Program-made: the position numbers and the translations under genes | Assembly (NCBI GenBank): GCA_021799275.1 | Contig: JAJZAT010000031.1 | Coordinates: 1 to 35,934, forward strand | Direction: 5' to 3' | Length of the DNA: 35,934 nt | From: Bacillota bacterium | GTDB taxonomy: Bacteria > Bacillota > Sulfobacillia > JAJZYS01 > JAJYTV01 | In this document: piece by piece, positions 10,322 through 18,865 of the stretch | How the letters are laid out: each line of letters starts with the position of its first letter | Position numbering within the stretch: the stretch's first letter is position 1 | Notes under the pieces: model-generated | The model's input: the letters and a program-made list of their open reading frames with translations, nothing else | Database searches by the model: none | What the model was told of the DNA's origin: nothing

Positions 10322-10966
10322 ATGCGCGCTGTTCTGATGGGCCCGCCCGGCGCGGGCAAGGGTACGCAGGCGCAGGTGCTCGCTCAGGGCGCCCAGGTGC
10401 CGCAAGTCGCCACCGGCGACATCCTCCGCCGCGCGCGCGAGGAAGGCACGCCGCTCGGCCGGACCGCCCAGTCCTACATGGACAAGGGTGAGCTCGTGCC
10501 GGACGAGGTGATGATCGGCATCATCGAGGAGCGACTGCGCCAAGAAGACGCCAAGGCGGGGTTCCTACTGGACGGGTTCCCGCGCACGGTGCCGCAGGCC
10601 GAGGCCCTCGACCGCCTGCTCCAACAGCTGGGCATGCCGCTTGAGGCGGTTCTGCTGCTGGAAGTGCCGGAGGACGCGATCGTGCGTCGCCTGTCCGGAC
10701 GACGGACCTGTCCGAGCTGCGGACGCAGCTACCACATCGAGAACGATCCGCCGCCCGTGGACGGCCACTGCGGGACGTGCGGCGCCGAACTCGTGACGCG
10801 TACCGATGACCGGCCGGAGACGGTGCTCTCCCGGCTCGAGGTCTACCGGCGCAGCACCGAGCCGCTCAAGACCTACTACCAGGCCAAGGGCGTCCTGCGC
10901 GCCGTGGATGGCGTCGGCAAAGTCGAGGAGGTGACAGCGCGCCTGCGGGCGGCGCTGCACGATTGA
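10322..10966 (+). CDS. adk: Adenylate kinase, zinc-lid type
   Basis: The product is 214 residues. It catalyses ATP + AMP = 2 ADP in the cytoplasm. The P-loop is MGPPGAGKGTQA near residue 7, and the NMP site has TGDILRRA and DGFPRT. The LID domain holds four cysteines at 130, 133, 150 and 153 in two CxxC pairs, the zinc-binding lid typical of Gram-positive enzymes. The start follows GGGGGGAG. Its last bases overlap the map start codon. Confidence 0.98.
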   Translation: MRAVLMGPPGAGKGTQAQVLAQGAQVPQVATGDILRRAREEGTPLGRTAQSYMDKGELVPDEVMIGIIEERLRQEDAKAGFLLDGFPRTVPQAEALDRLLQQLGMPLEAVLLLEVPEDAIVRRLSGRRTCPSCGRSYHIENDPPPVDGHCGTCGAELVTRTDDRPETVLSRLEVYRRSTEPLKTYYQAKGVLRAVDGVGKVEEVTARLRAALHD

Positions 10967-11706
10967 TCATTCTCAAGTCGGAGCAGGAGATCGAGAAGAT
11001 GCGCAAGGCCGGTGCCTTGACCGCGCAGGCTCGCGACTACGTCGCGGGACTCGTCAGGCCGGGCATCACGACGCGCGAGCTCGATCACGCCGCACGCCGC
11101 TTTATTGAAGAGCGGGGCGGCATCCCCTCCTTCCTCGGCTACCAGGGCTATCCCGCCAGCATCTGCGCCTCCGTGAACGGCGTCGTCGTGCACGGAATCC
11201 CGGGCAAGCGGGTGCTGCGCGAGGGCGACATCATCTCACTCGACCTCGGCGCCTTGCTCGACGGCTACCACGGCGACACGGCCATCACGGTAGCGGTCGG
11301 CAAGATCCCCGAGCGGACCCGGGAGCTGCTCGAGGTCACGCAGCGGTCCCTCGTCGCCGGCATCGAGCAGGCGAGACCTGGCAGGCACCTCGGCGACATC
11401 TCGCACGCCGTGCAGGAAGTCGCCGAAAGCGCGGGCTTCTCCGTCGTCGTGGACTACGTCGGCCACGGCATCGGGCGGGAGATGCACGAGGATCCGCAGG
11501 TGCCGAACCACGGCCCGGCGGGACGCGGCGTCCTCCTGCGGCGAGGAATGGTCCTGGCGATCGAGCCGATGATCAACCAGGGCGGCGCCGACGTGATGGT
11601 GCACGACGACGGCTGGACGGTCGAAACGACGGACGGCCTGCCGTCGGCCCACTTCGAGCACACGGTGGCCATCGGCGACCCGCCCGAGATCCTCACAGCA
11701 CCATGA
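10963..11706 (+). CDS. map: Methionine aminopeptidase, type I
   Basis: The product is 247 residues. It removes the initiator methionine from nascent proteins. Metal ligands are recognisable: Asp in SLDLGAL, Asp in HGDTAIT, His in GHGIGREMHE, Glu in AIEPM and Glu in FEHTVAI. The start is TTG 10963, which overlaps the adk stop (TTGA); AGGAGGTGA is about 28 bases upstream, so translation is probably coupled to adk. The next Met in frame is too far inside the conserved N-terminus. Confidence 0.96.
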   Translation: MIILKSEQEIEKMRKAGALTAQARDYVAGLVRPGITTRELDHAARRFIEERGGIPSFLGYQGYPASICASVNGVVVHGIPGKRVLREGDIISLDLGALLDGYHGDTAITVAVGKIPERTRELLEVTQRSLVAGIEQARPGRHLGDISHAVQEVAESAGFSVVVDYVGHGIGREMHEDPQVPNHGPAGRGVLLRRGMVLAIEPMINQGGADVMVHDDGWTVETTDGLPSAHFEHTVAIGDPPEILTAP

Positions 11707-11718
11707 GGCAAGAGGATC

Positions 11719-11997
11719 ATGGAAATCGGTGATGTGGTGCGGAGCCTCAGAGGCCGGGACCGGGGGCGGCTCCTCCTGGTGGTCGGGGAGAGCCTCGACC
11801 GGGTGCTCGTGACCGACGGCGATCTGAGACCCGTCGCGAGACCGAAGGCGAAGAACCCGCGGCATGTCGCTCCGGTCGGCCGGCTCAAGGAGCCGGAACG
11901 CAATCGGCTGCGGCAAGGACCGATACCTGGCGACGACGAGGTGCGCAGATGGCTCCAAGACCTGCAGGAAGGAGGCGATGCGGATGCCGAGGGATGA
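11719..11997 (+). CDS. KOW-domain RNA-binding protein (L14e-like)
   Basis: The product is 92 residues. The N-terminal half ([22 protein letters not shown]) matches the KOW/SH3-like fold of small proteins related to eukaryotic ribosomal protein L14e. A gene of this kind sits between map and infA in many Bacillota. It is probably an RNA-binding, ribosome-associated protein, but its exact role is not established. The C-terminal part is basic then acidic and low complexity. The last 14 bases contain the start of infA. Confidence 0.85.
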   Translation: MEIGDVVRSLRGRDRGRLLLVVGESLDRVLVTDGDLRPVARPKAKNPRHVAPVGRLKEPERNRLRQGPIPGDDEVRRWLQDLQEGGDADAEG

Positions 11998-12202
11998 TGC
12001 CATCGAAGTGGAGGGCAAGGTAATCGAGCCCCTGCCGAACGCGATGTTCCGGGTGGAGCTCGAGAACGGACACAAAGTTTTGGCGCACGTTTCCGGCAAG
12101 CTGCGCATGCACTTCATACGCATCCTGCCAGGGGACCGCGTGACCATCGAGTTGTCGCCCTATGATCTAACCCGTGGCCGGATCACCTACCGGCTCAAGT
12201 AG
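11984..12202 (+). CDS. infA: Translation initiation factor IF-1
   Basis: The product is 72 residues, the exact family length. IF-1 is an OB-fold protein that blocks the A site during initiation. The sequence [20 protein letters not shown] and the end [14 protein letters not shown] are diagnostic. ATG 11984 is preferred over ATG 11978 because AAGGAGG ends at 11975, 8 bases upstream of 11984 and only 2 from 11978. It overlaps the KOW gene by 14 bases. Confidence 0.97.
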   Translation: MPRDDAIEVEGKVIEPLPNAMFRVELENGHKVLAHVSGKLRMHFIRILPGDRVTIELSPYDLTRGRITYRLK

Positions 12203-12214
12203 GAGGGATCCCGT

Positions 12215-12328
12215 TTGAAGGTGCGACCTTCCGTGAAAGTCATGTGCGAGAAGTGTAAGATCATTAGACGGCACGGTGTCGTGATGGTGATCTGCGAGAA
12301 CCCGAAACACAAGCAGAGGCAAGGGTAG
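12215..12328 (+). CDS. rpmJ: 50S ribosomal protein L36, zinc form
   Basis: A 37-codon gene read directly from the sequence: TTG 12215 to TAG 12326-12328, preceded by TAGGAGGG. The product starts [15 protein letters not shown] and ends [10 protein letters not shown]. The zinc ligands C11, C14, C27 and H32 are all present. L36 helps organise 23S rRNA late in 50S assembly. The infA-rpmJ-rpsM order is the standard one. Confidence 0.96.
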   Translation: MKVRPSVKVMCEKCKIIRRHGVVMVICENPKHKQRQG

Positions 12329-12340
12329 GAGGGAGCACTC

Positions 12341-12713
12341 GTGGCGAGAATCGCTGGCATAGACCTGCCGCGCGACAAGCGCGTCGAAGCCGCCCTGCCG
12401 TATATTTACGGCATTGGCTGGAGCCTGGGGCGCCGCATCCTGAAGGAGACCGGCGTCAATCCCGACACGCGTGTGCGGGACCTCTCGGAAGACGAGGTCG
12501 CCCGCCTGCGTGACGTGATCGAGAAGCAGTACCGCGTCGAAGGCGAGCTGCAGCGCGAGACGCAGCTCAACATCAAGCGCCTGATCGAGATCGGCTCCTA
12601 CCGGGGCCTTCGGCACCGCAGGGGCTTGCCCGTGCGCGGCCAGCGCACCCAGACCAACGCGCGTACGCGCAAGGGCCCGGCCCGCACCGTCGGCGTGCGG
12701 CGCAAGAAGTAAG
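12341..12713 (+). CDS. rpsM: 30S ribosomal protein S13
   Basis: The product is 123 residues; the stop codon ends at 12712. S13 is in the 30S head, contacts the P-site tRNA and forms inter-subunit bridges. The N-terminus [16 protein letters not shown] and the C-terminal [20 protein letters not shown] are diagnostic. The GTG start at 12341 follows TAGGAGGG. The helix-two-turn-helix middle (IEIGSYRG) is normal. Confidence 0.96.
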
Positions 12714-12724
12714 GAGGCAGGACC

Positions 12725-13123
12725 TTGCCCACCAAGAAGTCGAGCGCTGCCCGGCCGCGCCGGCGCGAGCGCAAGCACGTCGAGCGCGCGGTCGCGCATA
12801 TCCGCAGCACGTTCAACAACACGATCGTGACGATCACGGACCCCCAGGGTGCAACGCTCTCCTGGGCCACCGCCGGAACGCAGGGATTCAAGGGTTCCCG
12901 CAAGTCCACGCCGTTCGCTGCTCAGATGGCGGCCGAGACCGCGGCTAAGGCGGCCATGGAGCACGGCGTGCGTGAGGTGGAGGTGTTCGTCAAGGGCCCG
13001 GGATCGGGTCGCGAGGCGGCCATCCGCAGCCTGCAGACGGCGGGACTCGAGGTCTCGGCGATCAAGGACGTCACGCCCATCCCGCACAACGGTTGCCGGC
13101 CTCCGAAGCGCCGGCGCGTATAG
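12725..13123 (+). CDS. rpsK: 30S ribosomal protein S11
   Basis: The product is 132 residues. S11 is part of the 30S platform near the E site. Signatures are [35 protein letters not shown] and the end [13 protein letters not shown]. The start is TTG 12725, 7-8 bases after TAAGGAGG, and gives the right N-terminal length. An 8-base direct repeat, GCGTATAG, spans its stop codon; I see no function for it. Confidence 0.96.
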   Translation: MPTKKSSAARPRRRERKHVERAVAHIRSTFNNTIVTITDPQGATLSWATAGTQGFKGSRKSTPFAAQMAAETAAKAAMEHGVREVEVFVKGPGSGREAAIRSLQTAGLEVSAIKDVTPIPHNGCRPPKRRRV

Positions 13124-13156
13124 CGAGCGTATAGAAAGGGAGGGATCGCAGCAAAG

Positions 13157-13789
<633 letters not shown>

Positions 13790-13806
13790 GCAGGGGAGGA
13801 CAGTAC

Positions 13807-14754
13807 GTGAACGAGTTTCAGACGCCTCAGATCGAATGCCTCGAGCTGCAGGAAGCCACGGGCTACGGCCGGTTTGTCGTCGAGCCGCTGGAGCGCGGCT
13901 TCGGCATTACGCTGGCGAATGGCCTCCGGCGCATCCTGCTGTCCTCGCTCACGGGCGCAGCGGTTACGTCGGTGCGCATCCAGAGTGTGCTGCATGAGTT
14001 CTCGACCGTCCCGGGCGTCCGTGAGGATGTCACGGACATCGTCCTCAACCTCAAGTCGCTGGCCCTCAAGATGCATGGCGAGGGACCGAAGAGCCTACGC
14101 GTCGAGGTGCGCCAGGAAGGGCCCTTGACGGCTGGCGAGGCGATCCAGGACCCCGAGCTCGAGGTGCTGAACCCTGACCTCGTGCTCTGCACCCTCGACA
14201 AGGATGCGGAGTTCGTCATGGACCTGACGATCGAGAAGAACCGCGGCTACGTTTCCGCGGACCGCAACAAGCGCCCCGACCAGCCGATCGGCGTGATCGC
14301 GATGGACGCGATGTTCTCCCCGATCCGCCGCGTCAACTACACGATCGAGGACACGCGTGTCGGCCAGATCACGGACTACGACAAGCTGACGCTCGAGATC
14401 TGGACGAACGGCGGCATCCGCCCGGACGAGGCCCTCGTCGAGTCCGCGCGGATCCTCGAGGACCACCTCTCGCTCTTCACCGGTCTCTCCGTCGACGCGC
14501 GCCGCCCCGCCACCACACAGGACGCGCCGGGCGACAAGCGCGACCGCCTGCGCGAGATGCCGATCGAGGAGCTCGAGCTCTCGGTGCGCTCGTTCAACTG
14601 CCTCAAGCGCGCCGGCATCAACACCGTCGCGGAACTCGTCTCGCGCACCGACGAAGAGATGATGAAGGTCCGCAATCTCGGCAAGAAATCGCTCGAAGAG
14701 GTCAAGCAGAAGCTGGCGGACGCCGGCCTCAGCCTGGCCAAGTCCGAAGACTAG
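13807..14754 (+). CDS. rpoA: RNA polymerase subunit alpha
   Basis: The product is 315 residues. It nucleates RNA polymerase assembly and its C-terminal domain contacts UP elements and activators. The N-terminal domain has GFGITLANGLRRILLSSL. A linker follows near residues 230-245, and the C-terminal domain carries LSVRSFNCLKRAGINTV and NLGKKSLEEVKQKL. The start is GTG 13807 after GGGGAGGA; an in-frame extension upstream enters rpsD and is not real. Confidence 0.98.
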   Translation: MNEFQTPQIECLELQEATGYGRFVVEPLERGFGITLANGLRRILLSSLTGAAVTSVRIQSVLHEFSTVPGVREDVTDIVLNLKSLALKMHGEGPKSLRVEVRQEGPLTAGEAIQDPELEVLNPDLVLCTLDKDAEFVMDLTIEKNRGYVSADRNKRPDQPIGVIAMDAMFSPIRRVNYTIEDTRVGQITDYDKLTLEIWTNGGIRPDEALVESARILEDHLSLFTGLSVDARRPATTQDAPGDKRDRLREMPIEELELSVRSFNCLKRAGINTVAELVSRTDEEMMKVRNLGKKSLEEVKQKLADAGLSLAKSED

Positions 14755-14778
14755 CCTAACCCGAAGGGAGGGATACCC

Positions 14779-15117
14779 GTGCCCATGCGTAAGCTCGGCC
14801 GACGCTCGGACGTGCGCAAGATGCTCCTGCGCAACCAGGTGACGTCGTTCCTGCACGACGAGCGGTTCGTGACGACCGAGGCCAAGGCCAAGGAGGTCTC
14901 GGCGCTCGTGGAGCATCTCATCACCATGGCGCGCGAGGACACGGTACCGAACCGCCGCGCGGCGGCCGCCTACATCCTCGACGAGGACGTGGTGCGCAAG
15001 CTGTTCACCAACATCGCACCCAAGTACAAGGAGCGCCAGGGCGGTTACACGCGCGTCGTGCGGATCGGTCCCCGCCGCGGCGATGCTGCTCCCATGGCGG
15101 TGCTCGAGCTCGTCTGA
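14779..15117 (+). CDS. rplQ: 50S ribosomal protein L17
   Basis: The product is 112 residues. L17 lies near the exit tunnel. The N-terminus has RKLGRRSDVRKMLLRNQVTS and the end GGYTRVVRIGPRRGDAAPM, both diagnostic. GTG 14779 lies 6-7 bases after AGGGAGGG and is preferred to ATG 14785. The stop overlaps the ATG of the next gene by one base (TGATG). Confidence 0.97.
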   Translation: MPMRKLGRRSDVRKMLLRNQVTSFLHDERFVTTEAKAKEVSALVEHLITMAREDTVPNRRAAAAYILDEDVVRKLFTNIAPKYKERQGGYTRVVRIGPRRGDAAPMAVLELV

Positions 15118-15827
15118 TGCTCGAGGCCGTGGCCGTCTCCCTGCGCCGCGGCGCGTTTCGCCTTGAGGTGTCCCGTTTTGAGGCGGCTTTGGGCGAGATG
15201 GTCGCGGTTGCAGGCCGGAACGGCTCCGGCAAGTCGACATTCCTCCTGGCCTTGGCCGGGATCCTGTACCCCGAGGCCGGCGAGATCCGCCTTGCCGGGG
15301 GACCCTGCCTGCCGCCAAAGGTCGCCTATCTGCCGGCGCGCGCCGAGGACGTCGTCCTCGGGGCGCGTCGCGTCCTTGAGGTGGCGCTGACCCTGGGGCT
15401 GCAGGGCCGCGCCGAGGAGGACCCCGAGGCTGTGCTGCGGGAGATCGAGCGGCTTCTGGACCTGCCGCGCGAGGATCTCGACGATGCCGCGGAGCCGACC
15501 TACCGCGCGCTTTGCGGGCTGCTCGCGACCGGAGCCCTGTGCCTCGTGCTGGACGAGCCGACGGCGCGGATCGCGCCGCGAGCCCAGGCGGTTCTGCGCA
15601 GGGCGGTCGGTCGCCTGAGGGCGGCGGGACGCATCGTCATCCTGGCGAGCCATGACCCCGAACTCGTGCGGCTGGCCGATCGGATCTACCGCGCCGAGGC
15701 GGGGGTCCTCAAGTCGGACAGCCTGGAGGCCCTGGTGGGTTCCCATGTGCTGCGGCGGCCCGACTTCTGGAGCGAGTTCGGCGGAGCTGAGGTCGCCGAC
15801 GTGCTGCGGGAGATCTGGACGTCGTGA
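15117..15827 (+). CDS. ECF transporter ATPase 1, no signature motif
   Basis: The product is 236 residues, an ABC ATPase at the position of ecfA1. Walker A is intact (GRNGSGKST, residues 33-41). Walker B with its catalytic Glu is intact (LCLVLDEP, D146/E147), and the H-loop His is present (H179). The signature is gone: aligned without gaps from Walker B, the LSGGQ position reads DDAAE (122-126). The D-loop reads ARIAP where AGLDP is expected, with Ala153 for Asp. The Q-loop Gln also appears to be replaced. It should bind and hydrolyse ATP only with a partner that supplies the signature; the next gene has exactly that. Translation is coupled to rplQ (TGATG). Confidence 0.85.
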   Translation: MLEAVAVSLRRGAFRLEVSRFEAALGEMVAVAGRNGSGKSTFLLALAGILYPEAGEIRLAGGPCLPPKVAYLPARAEDVVLGARRVLEVALTLGLQGRAEEDPEAVLREIERLLDLPREDLDDAAEPTYRALCGLLATGALCLVLDEPTARIAPRAQAVLRRAVGRLRAAGRIVILASHDPELVRLADRIYRAEAGVLKSDSLEALVGSHVLRRPDFWSEFGGAEVADVLREIWTS

Positions 15828-16525
15828 TCGAGTTCATCGAGTTCTCGCTTGGCGAGTCGGGACCGTACAGCCTCAGCCTGGAACGGGGCGCCATCCTGGG
15901 CCTTGTCGGCTGGCGGGGAGCCGCGGCGACGCAGCTTCTGGAGGCGATGGCGGGCGTACGCCGGCACAGAGGCGAGATCCGTGTGGCGGGGCATGCGCGC
16001 AAGGCGGCGGATGTCGCCTACGCGCCCGAGGAGGTCGAGCAGATCCTGTTCGGCCGCACAGCGGCCGAGGCGATCGGTTCCCTGGGCCAGGCGTTCGCGG
16101 CGCGGCTTGGTGGCGATCGCCTCCTCGACCGGCCGCCGCAGGAGCTCTCGAGCGGTGAGCGCAGGCGGCTCGCGCTCGCGGCGGTTTGCGGCAGCGGGCG
16201 ACCGCTGCTCCTGATGGACCGGCCCACCGCGGGACTCGATCCCGAAGGGCAGGAACTCTTCTGGCAGGCCGCCGGGGCTTGCCCCGGCGCGATCGTGATG
16301 ACGCTCTCCTCCCAGGCGGAGGCGGCCGCCTGCACGGCGCTTCTGCCGGTGCCGGGCCACGGCGGACCTTGGCCGGGCGGCCCCATGACCGCCGAACGGC
16401 AGCGCCTTCTGCGCTGGCCAGCAGACCAGGCGTCGGATCTCGCCTGGACCCTCGGGACCCGGGATGGCATGCACGATCTCGCAGAGGAGGTGGAGCGGTG
16501 GCGCGCAAGGCGGAGGCGCAGGTGA
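15824..16525 (+). CDS. ECF transporter ATPase 2, degenerate ATP site
   Basis: The product is 233 residues, at the position of ecfA2. The signature LSSGE (108-112) and D-loop AGLDP (136-140) are intact. The nucleotide-binding motifs are not: the Walker A slot (residues 29-36) reads GWRGAAAT, with Ala35 for the essential Lys. Walker B reads LLLMDRP with Arg133 for the catalytic Glu, and the H-loop slot is Ser163. So this subunit probably cannot hydrolyse ATP in its own site but can complete the site of ATPase 1. The reading frame is open and the gene is coupled at both ends (GTGA overlap upstream, 28-base overlap downstream), so it does not look like a decaying pseudogene. Confidence 0.83.
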   Translation: MIEFIEFSLGESGPYSLSLERGAILGLVGWRGAAATQLLEAMAGVRRHRGEIRVAGHARKAADVAYAPEEVEQILFGRTAAEAIGSLGQAFAARLGGDRLLDRPPQELSSGERRRLALAAVCGSGRPLLLMDRPTAGLDPEGQELFWQAAGACPGAIVMTLSSQAEAAACTALLPVPGHGGPWPGGPMTAERQRLLRWPADQASDLAWTLGTRDGMHDLAEEVERWRARRRRR

Positions 16526-17166
16526 TCGTGCTCGTCGCCTGGGTGCTCGTCACCTGGGTCGACCAGGCGATCTGGCCCTCGCTGCTCGCCCTCCTACTGG
16601 CCTCCGGCTACCTCGTGGGGCGGGAGGGTCTGGGGCGCGTGCCCTGGCGCGCCATGCTGGCGCTCGGCCTGCTCGCGATGGTCGCGCATCTGTTCGCGCC
16701 TGGCGGCATGGCCGTCCGCCTGCAGGAGGGCCTCTCCACCGCGCTTCGCCTCTGGGCGGTGCTCTGTGAGGGGCAGGTCGTACTCGGCATCGTGGGCCCG
16801 ATCGGCCTTGCGAGCAGCCTCGGCCGGGTTGGGCGGCTGCTCGGACCCTTCGGCGTCGCCGGGCGCGATCTCGAGGTGATGGCGTTCGTCACCCTGCGCA
16901 TGATCCCCGAGACGGCGCGCAGCGCGCGCAGCATCTGGCTCGCGCGCAGGTTCCTCGCCGGGCGCTCGGGCCTGCGGCAGTGGACGGCCCTGGCCGGTGC
17001 CTGGGTGGCGCAGAGCATGCGTACGGCCGGAGCCCTCGGCGAGGCGCTCGTACTACGCGGCTTCGGCCCTCAGCACGAGCCGCCGCGCATCGACTGGAGC
17101 GGCCTCGCGCTTGGCTGGCTGCCGCTTCTGACAGCCGCCTTCGCCCTGCCCTGGTGGCTCAAATGA
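16498..17166 (+). CDS. ECF transporter T-component, short and divergent
   Basis: The product is 222 residues, shorter than the usual ~260. Hydrophobic segments lie near residues 8-35, 43-64 and 75-105, with another at the C-terminus (LALGWLPLLTAAFALPWW). EcfT couples the two ATPases to a substrate-binding S-component through two Ala-Arg-Gly motifs on cytoplasmic helices. Here the second site reads LRGFG and the first appears as LARR, so both are altered. GTG 16498 is chosen because AGGAGG ends 7 bases upstream. Identification rests largely on position between the two ATPases and truA. No S-component gene is visible nearby, so the substrate is unknown. Confidence 0.75.
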   Translation: MARKAEAQVIVLVAWVLVTWVDQAIWPSLLALLLASGYLVGREGLGRVPWRAMLALGLLAMVAHLFAPGGMAVRLQEGLSTALRLWAVLCEGQVVLGIVGPIGLASSLGRVGRLLGPFGVAGRDLEVMAFVTLRMIPETARSARSIWLARRFLAGRSGLRQWTALAGAWVAQSMRTAGALGEALVLRGFGPQHEPPRIDWSGLALGWLPLLTAAFALPWWLK

Positions 17167-17921
17167 GGTTCGTCGTCGCCTACGAGGGCACGCGCTACTG
17201 CGGCTGGCAGCTGCAGCAGAGCGAGCCCACGCTGCAGCTGGCGATGGAGACGGCATTGGCCGCCATCGAAGGACATCCCGTGCGGGTGCTCGGCGCGTCC
17301 CGCACCGATCAGGGCGTCCACGCCCTCGGGCAGGTGGCGTGGGCGCGCACCGAGCGGAGCCTTGCGCCGGAGCGCTATCGCGCCGCGCTGAACCACTTCC
17401 TGCCCGAAGACGTGCGCGTGCGCCTGTGCGATCTGCCGGAGGGCGAGTTCCGTCCGCTGCAGGGCGTCATCGAGAAGACGTACGCCTATCGCGTCGACCG
17501 GGGCGAGGTGCCGGACCCACGCCTGCGCCGCATCGCCCTCCACCGGCCGGGACCGTACGACCTCGGGGCGATGCGTGCGGCGCTCGCGCCGCTCCTTGGA
17601 CGCCACGACTTCGCCCCGTACGGCGGGGCGGGCAGCCCCCGCCGCAGTACGGTGCGTACGCTCCATGCAGCCGAGGTGCTCGAGGTGGATGGCGGTCTCG
17701 AGGTACGCCTCACGGCCGACGGCTTCCTCTATCACATGGTCCGCCACGTCGTGGGCGCCCTGCTGCTGGTCGGGCAGGGTCGCGCGGCAACGGAGAGCCT
17801 GGGCCGGATGCTGGCCGAGGGACCGCCGCCGCAGGGTATGCCGCTGGCTCCCGCGCATGGCCTCACGCTGCTCGGCGTCGCCTACGGTCCACCAAATCCG
17901 CTTGACAGCCGACGTGTCTGA
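17163..17921 (+). CDS. truA: tRNA pseudouridine synthase TruA
   Basis: The product is 252 residues. TruA makes pseudouridine at positions 38-40 of the tRNA anticodon stem. The catalytic Asp is D49 in [12 protein letters not shown], where most family members read GRTDAGVHA. Other signatures are [12 protein letters not shown] at the N-terminus and [19 protein letters not shown] at the C-terminus. ATG 17163 overlaps the upstream stop (ATGA). A longer in-frame extension runs through the T-component gene and is rejected. A promoter for rplM lies over its last codons. Confidence 0.95.
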   Translation: MRFVVAYEGTRYCGWQLQQSEPTLQLAMETALAAIEGHPVRVLGASRTDQGVHALGQVAWARTERSLAPERYRAALNHFLPEDVRVRLCDLPEGEFRPLQGVIEKTYAYRVDRGEVPDPRLRRIALHRPGPYDLGAMRAALAPLLGRHDFAPYGGAGSPRRSTVRTLHAAEVLEVDGGLEVRLTADGFLYHMVRHVVGALLLVGQGRAATESLGRMLAEGPPPQGMPLAPAHGLTLLGVAYGPPNPLDSRRV

Positions 17922-17931
17922 TGACTACCAT
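17902..17931 (+). promoter_or_regulatory. Likely sigma-70-type promoter for rplM-rpsI
   Basis: A perfect TTGACA (17902-17907) is followed after 18 bases by TACCAT (17926-17931). It lies over the truA stop codon and about 50 bases before the rplM start. The sequence there is also locally AT-richer than the surrounding genes. This would give rplM-rpsI a promoter separate from the long operon. The -10 match is only moderate. Confidence 0.5.
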
Positions 17932-17982
17932 TGCATTATGCGCCATCCTGGGGATGGTACGTTTCGGGGAGGCTTGCCCGCT

Positions 17983-18429
17983 TTGCAGCGCACGCTTATG
18001 ACGAGGCGCGAGGATGTCGTCCCGCGCTGGCACATCGTGGACGCGGATGGAATGGTTCTGGGCCGTTTGGCGACGGAGGTGGCCGCGGTGCTTCGTGGCA
18101 AGCACCTGCCGACCTACACGCCGTCGATCGACAACGGCGATTACGTGATCGTGATCAACGCCGAGAAGGTGCGGGTCACGGGCAACAAGTACGAGGACAA
18201 GATCTACTACCACCACACCGGCTATCCCGGGGGGATCCGCGAGACGAGCCTGCGGCACATGCAGGAGCGTCACCCGGAGCGCGTGATCGAGAAGGCGGTG
18301 CGCGGCATGCTGCCCAAGAACCGCCTCGGCCGCGATCTCTTCCGCAAGCTGAAGGTGTACAGCGGGCCGCATCACCCGCATGAGGCGCAGCAGCCCACCG
18401 AGCTCAAGCTGGGAGGTACGAAGTCCTGA
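17983..18429 (+). CDS. rplM: 50S ribosomal protein L13
   Basis: The product is 148 residues. L13 is an early 50S assembly protein. I place the start at TTG 17983 rather than ATG 17998: a GGGGAGG site ends 10 bases upstream of the TTG, nothing suitable precedes the ATG, and the extra residues ([12 protein letters not shown]) line up with the MRTTYMAK-type N-terminus common in Bacillota. The core has [19 protein letters not shown] and [15 protein letters not shown]. It is coupled to rpsI by TGATG. Confidence 0.94.
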   Translation: MQRTLMTRREDVVPRWHIVDADGMVLGRLATEVAAVLRGKHLPTYTPSIDNGDYVIVINAEKVRVTGNKYEDKIYYHHTGYPGGIRETSLRHMQERHPERVIEKAVRGMLPKNRLGRDLFRKLKVYSGPHHPHEAQQPTELKLGGTKS

Positions 18430-18818
18430 TGGCGGTACAGCTTTACGGCACAGGCCGGCGCAAGAGCGCGACGGCGCGCGTGCGTCTCGTGGCCGGCAGC
18501 GGCAAGTTCACGGTCAACGGCCGTTCGGTGGAGGAGTACTTCCCGATCAGCACCTTGCAGATGCTCGTCATGGCGCCGCTCCGCACCGTCTCGGCCGAGG
18601 GCCGCTACGATGTGATCTGCCGCGTCGAGGGCGGCGGCGTGGCCGGACAGGCCGGCGCCGTGCGGCACGGACTCGCGCGGGCGCTCCTGACGGTGGACCC
18701 GGAATACCGGGTGCCGCTCAAGCGGATGGGCTTCCTTCGCCGCGATCCGCGGATGAAGGAGCGCAAGAAGTACGGTCTCAAGGCTGCGCGCAAGCGGCCG
18801 CAGTTCTCGAAGCGCTAG
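18429..18818 (+). CDS. rpsI: 30S ribosomal protein S9
   Basis: The product is 129 residues. The S9 tail reaches the P-site tRNA anticodon. Signatures are [15 protein letters not shown] and the C-terminal [17 protein letters not shown], ending in the conserved SKR. The start overlaps the rplM stop. A strong rho-independent terminator follows 5 bases after the stop, marking the end of the ribosomal block. Confidence 0.97.
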   Translation: MAVQLYGTGRRKSATARVRLVAGSGKFTVNGRSVEEYFPISTLQMLVMAPLRTVSAEGRYDVICRVEGGGVAGQAGAVRHGLARALLTVDPEYRVPLKRMGFLRRDPRMKERKKYGLKAARKRPQFSKR

Positions 18819-18823
18819 ATGGG

Positions 18824-18849
18824 AGCCCCGCCGCAGGCGGGGCTTTCTT
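18824..18849 (+). terminator. Rho-independent terminator after rpsI
   Basis: A perfect 9-bp stem, AGCCCCGCC (18824-18832) with GGCGGGGCT (18836-18844), has a GCA loop and is followed by TTTCTT. It closes the rplM-rpsI unit. The next gene's ribosome binding site begins only a few bases later. Confidence 0.9.
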
Positions 18850-18865
18850 ATTGGAGGAGAGACGA

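Noticed and set aside
7805..10543. Minus-strand open frame of 912 codons across rpsE, rpmD, rplO, secY and adk
   Set aside because: It is antisense to well-identified genes, has Arg/His/Asp-rich composition and no family signature; it arises from high-GC codon bias.
13116..13134. Direct repeat GCGTATAG-cga-GCGTATAG at the end of rpsK
   Set aside because: Short, with no promoter partner or structure; most likely a small tandem duplication without a role.
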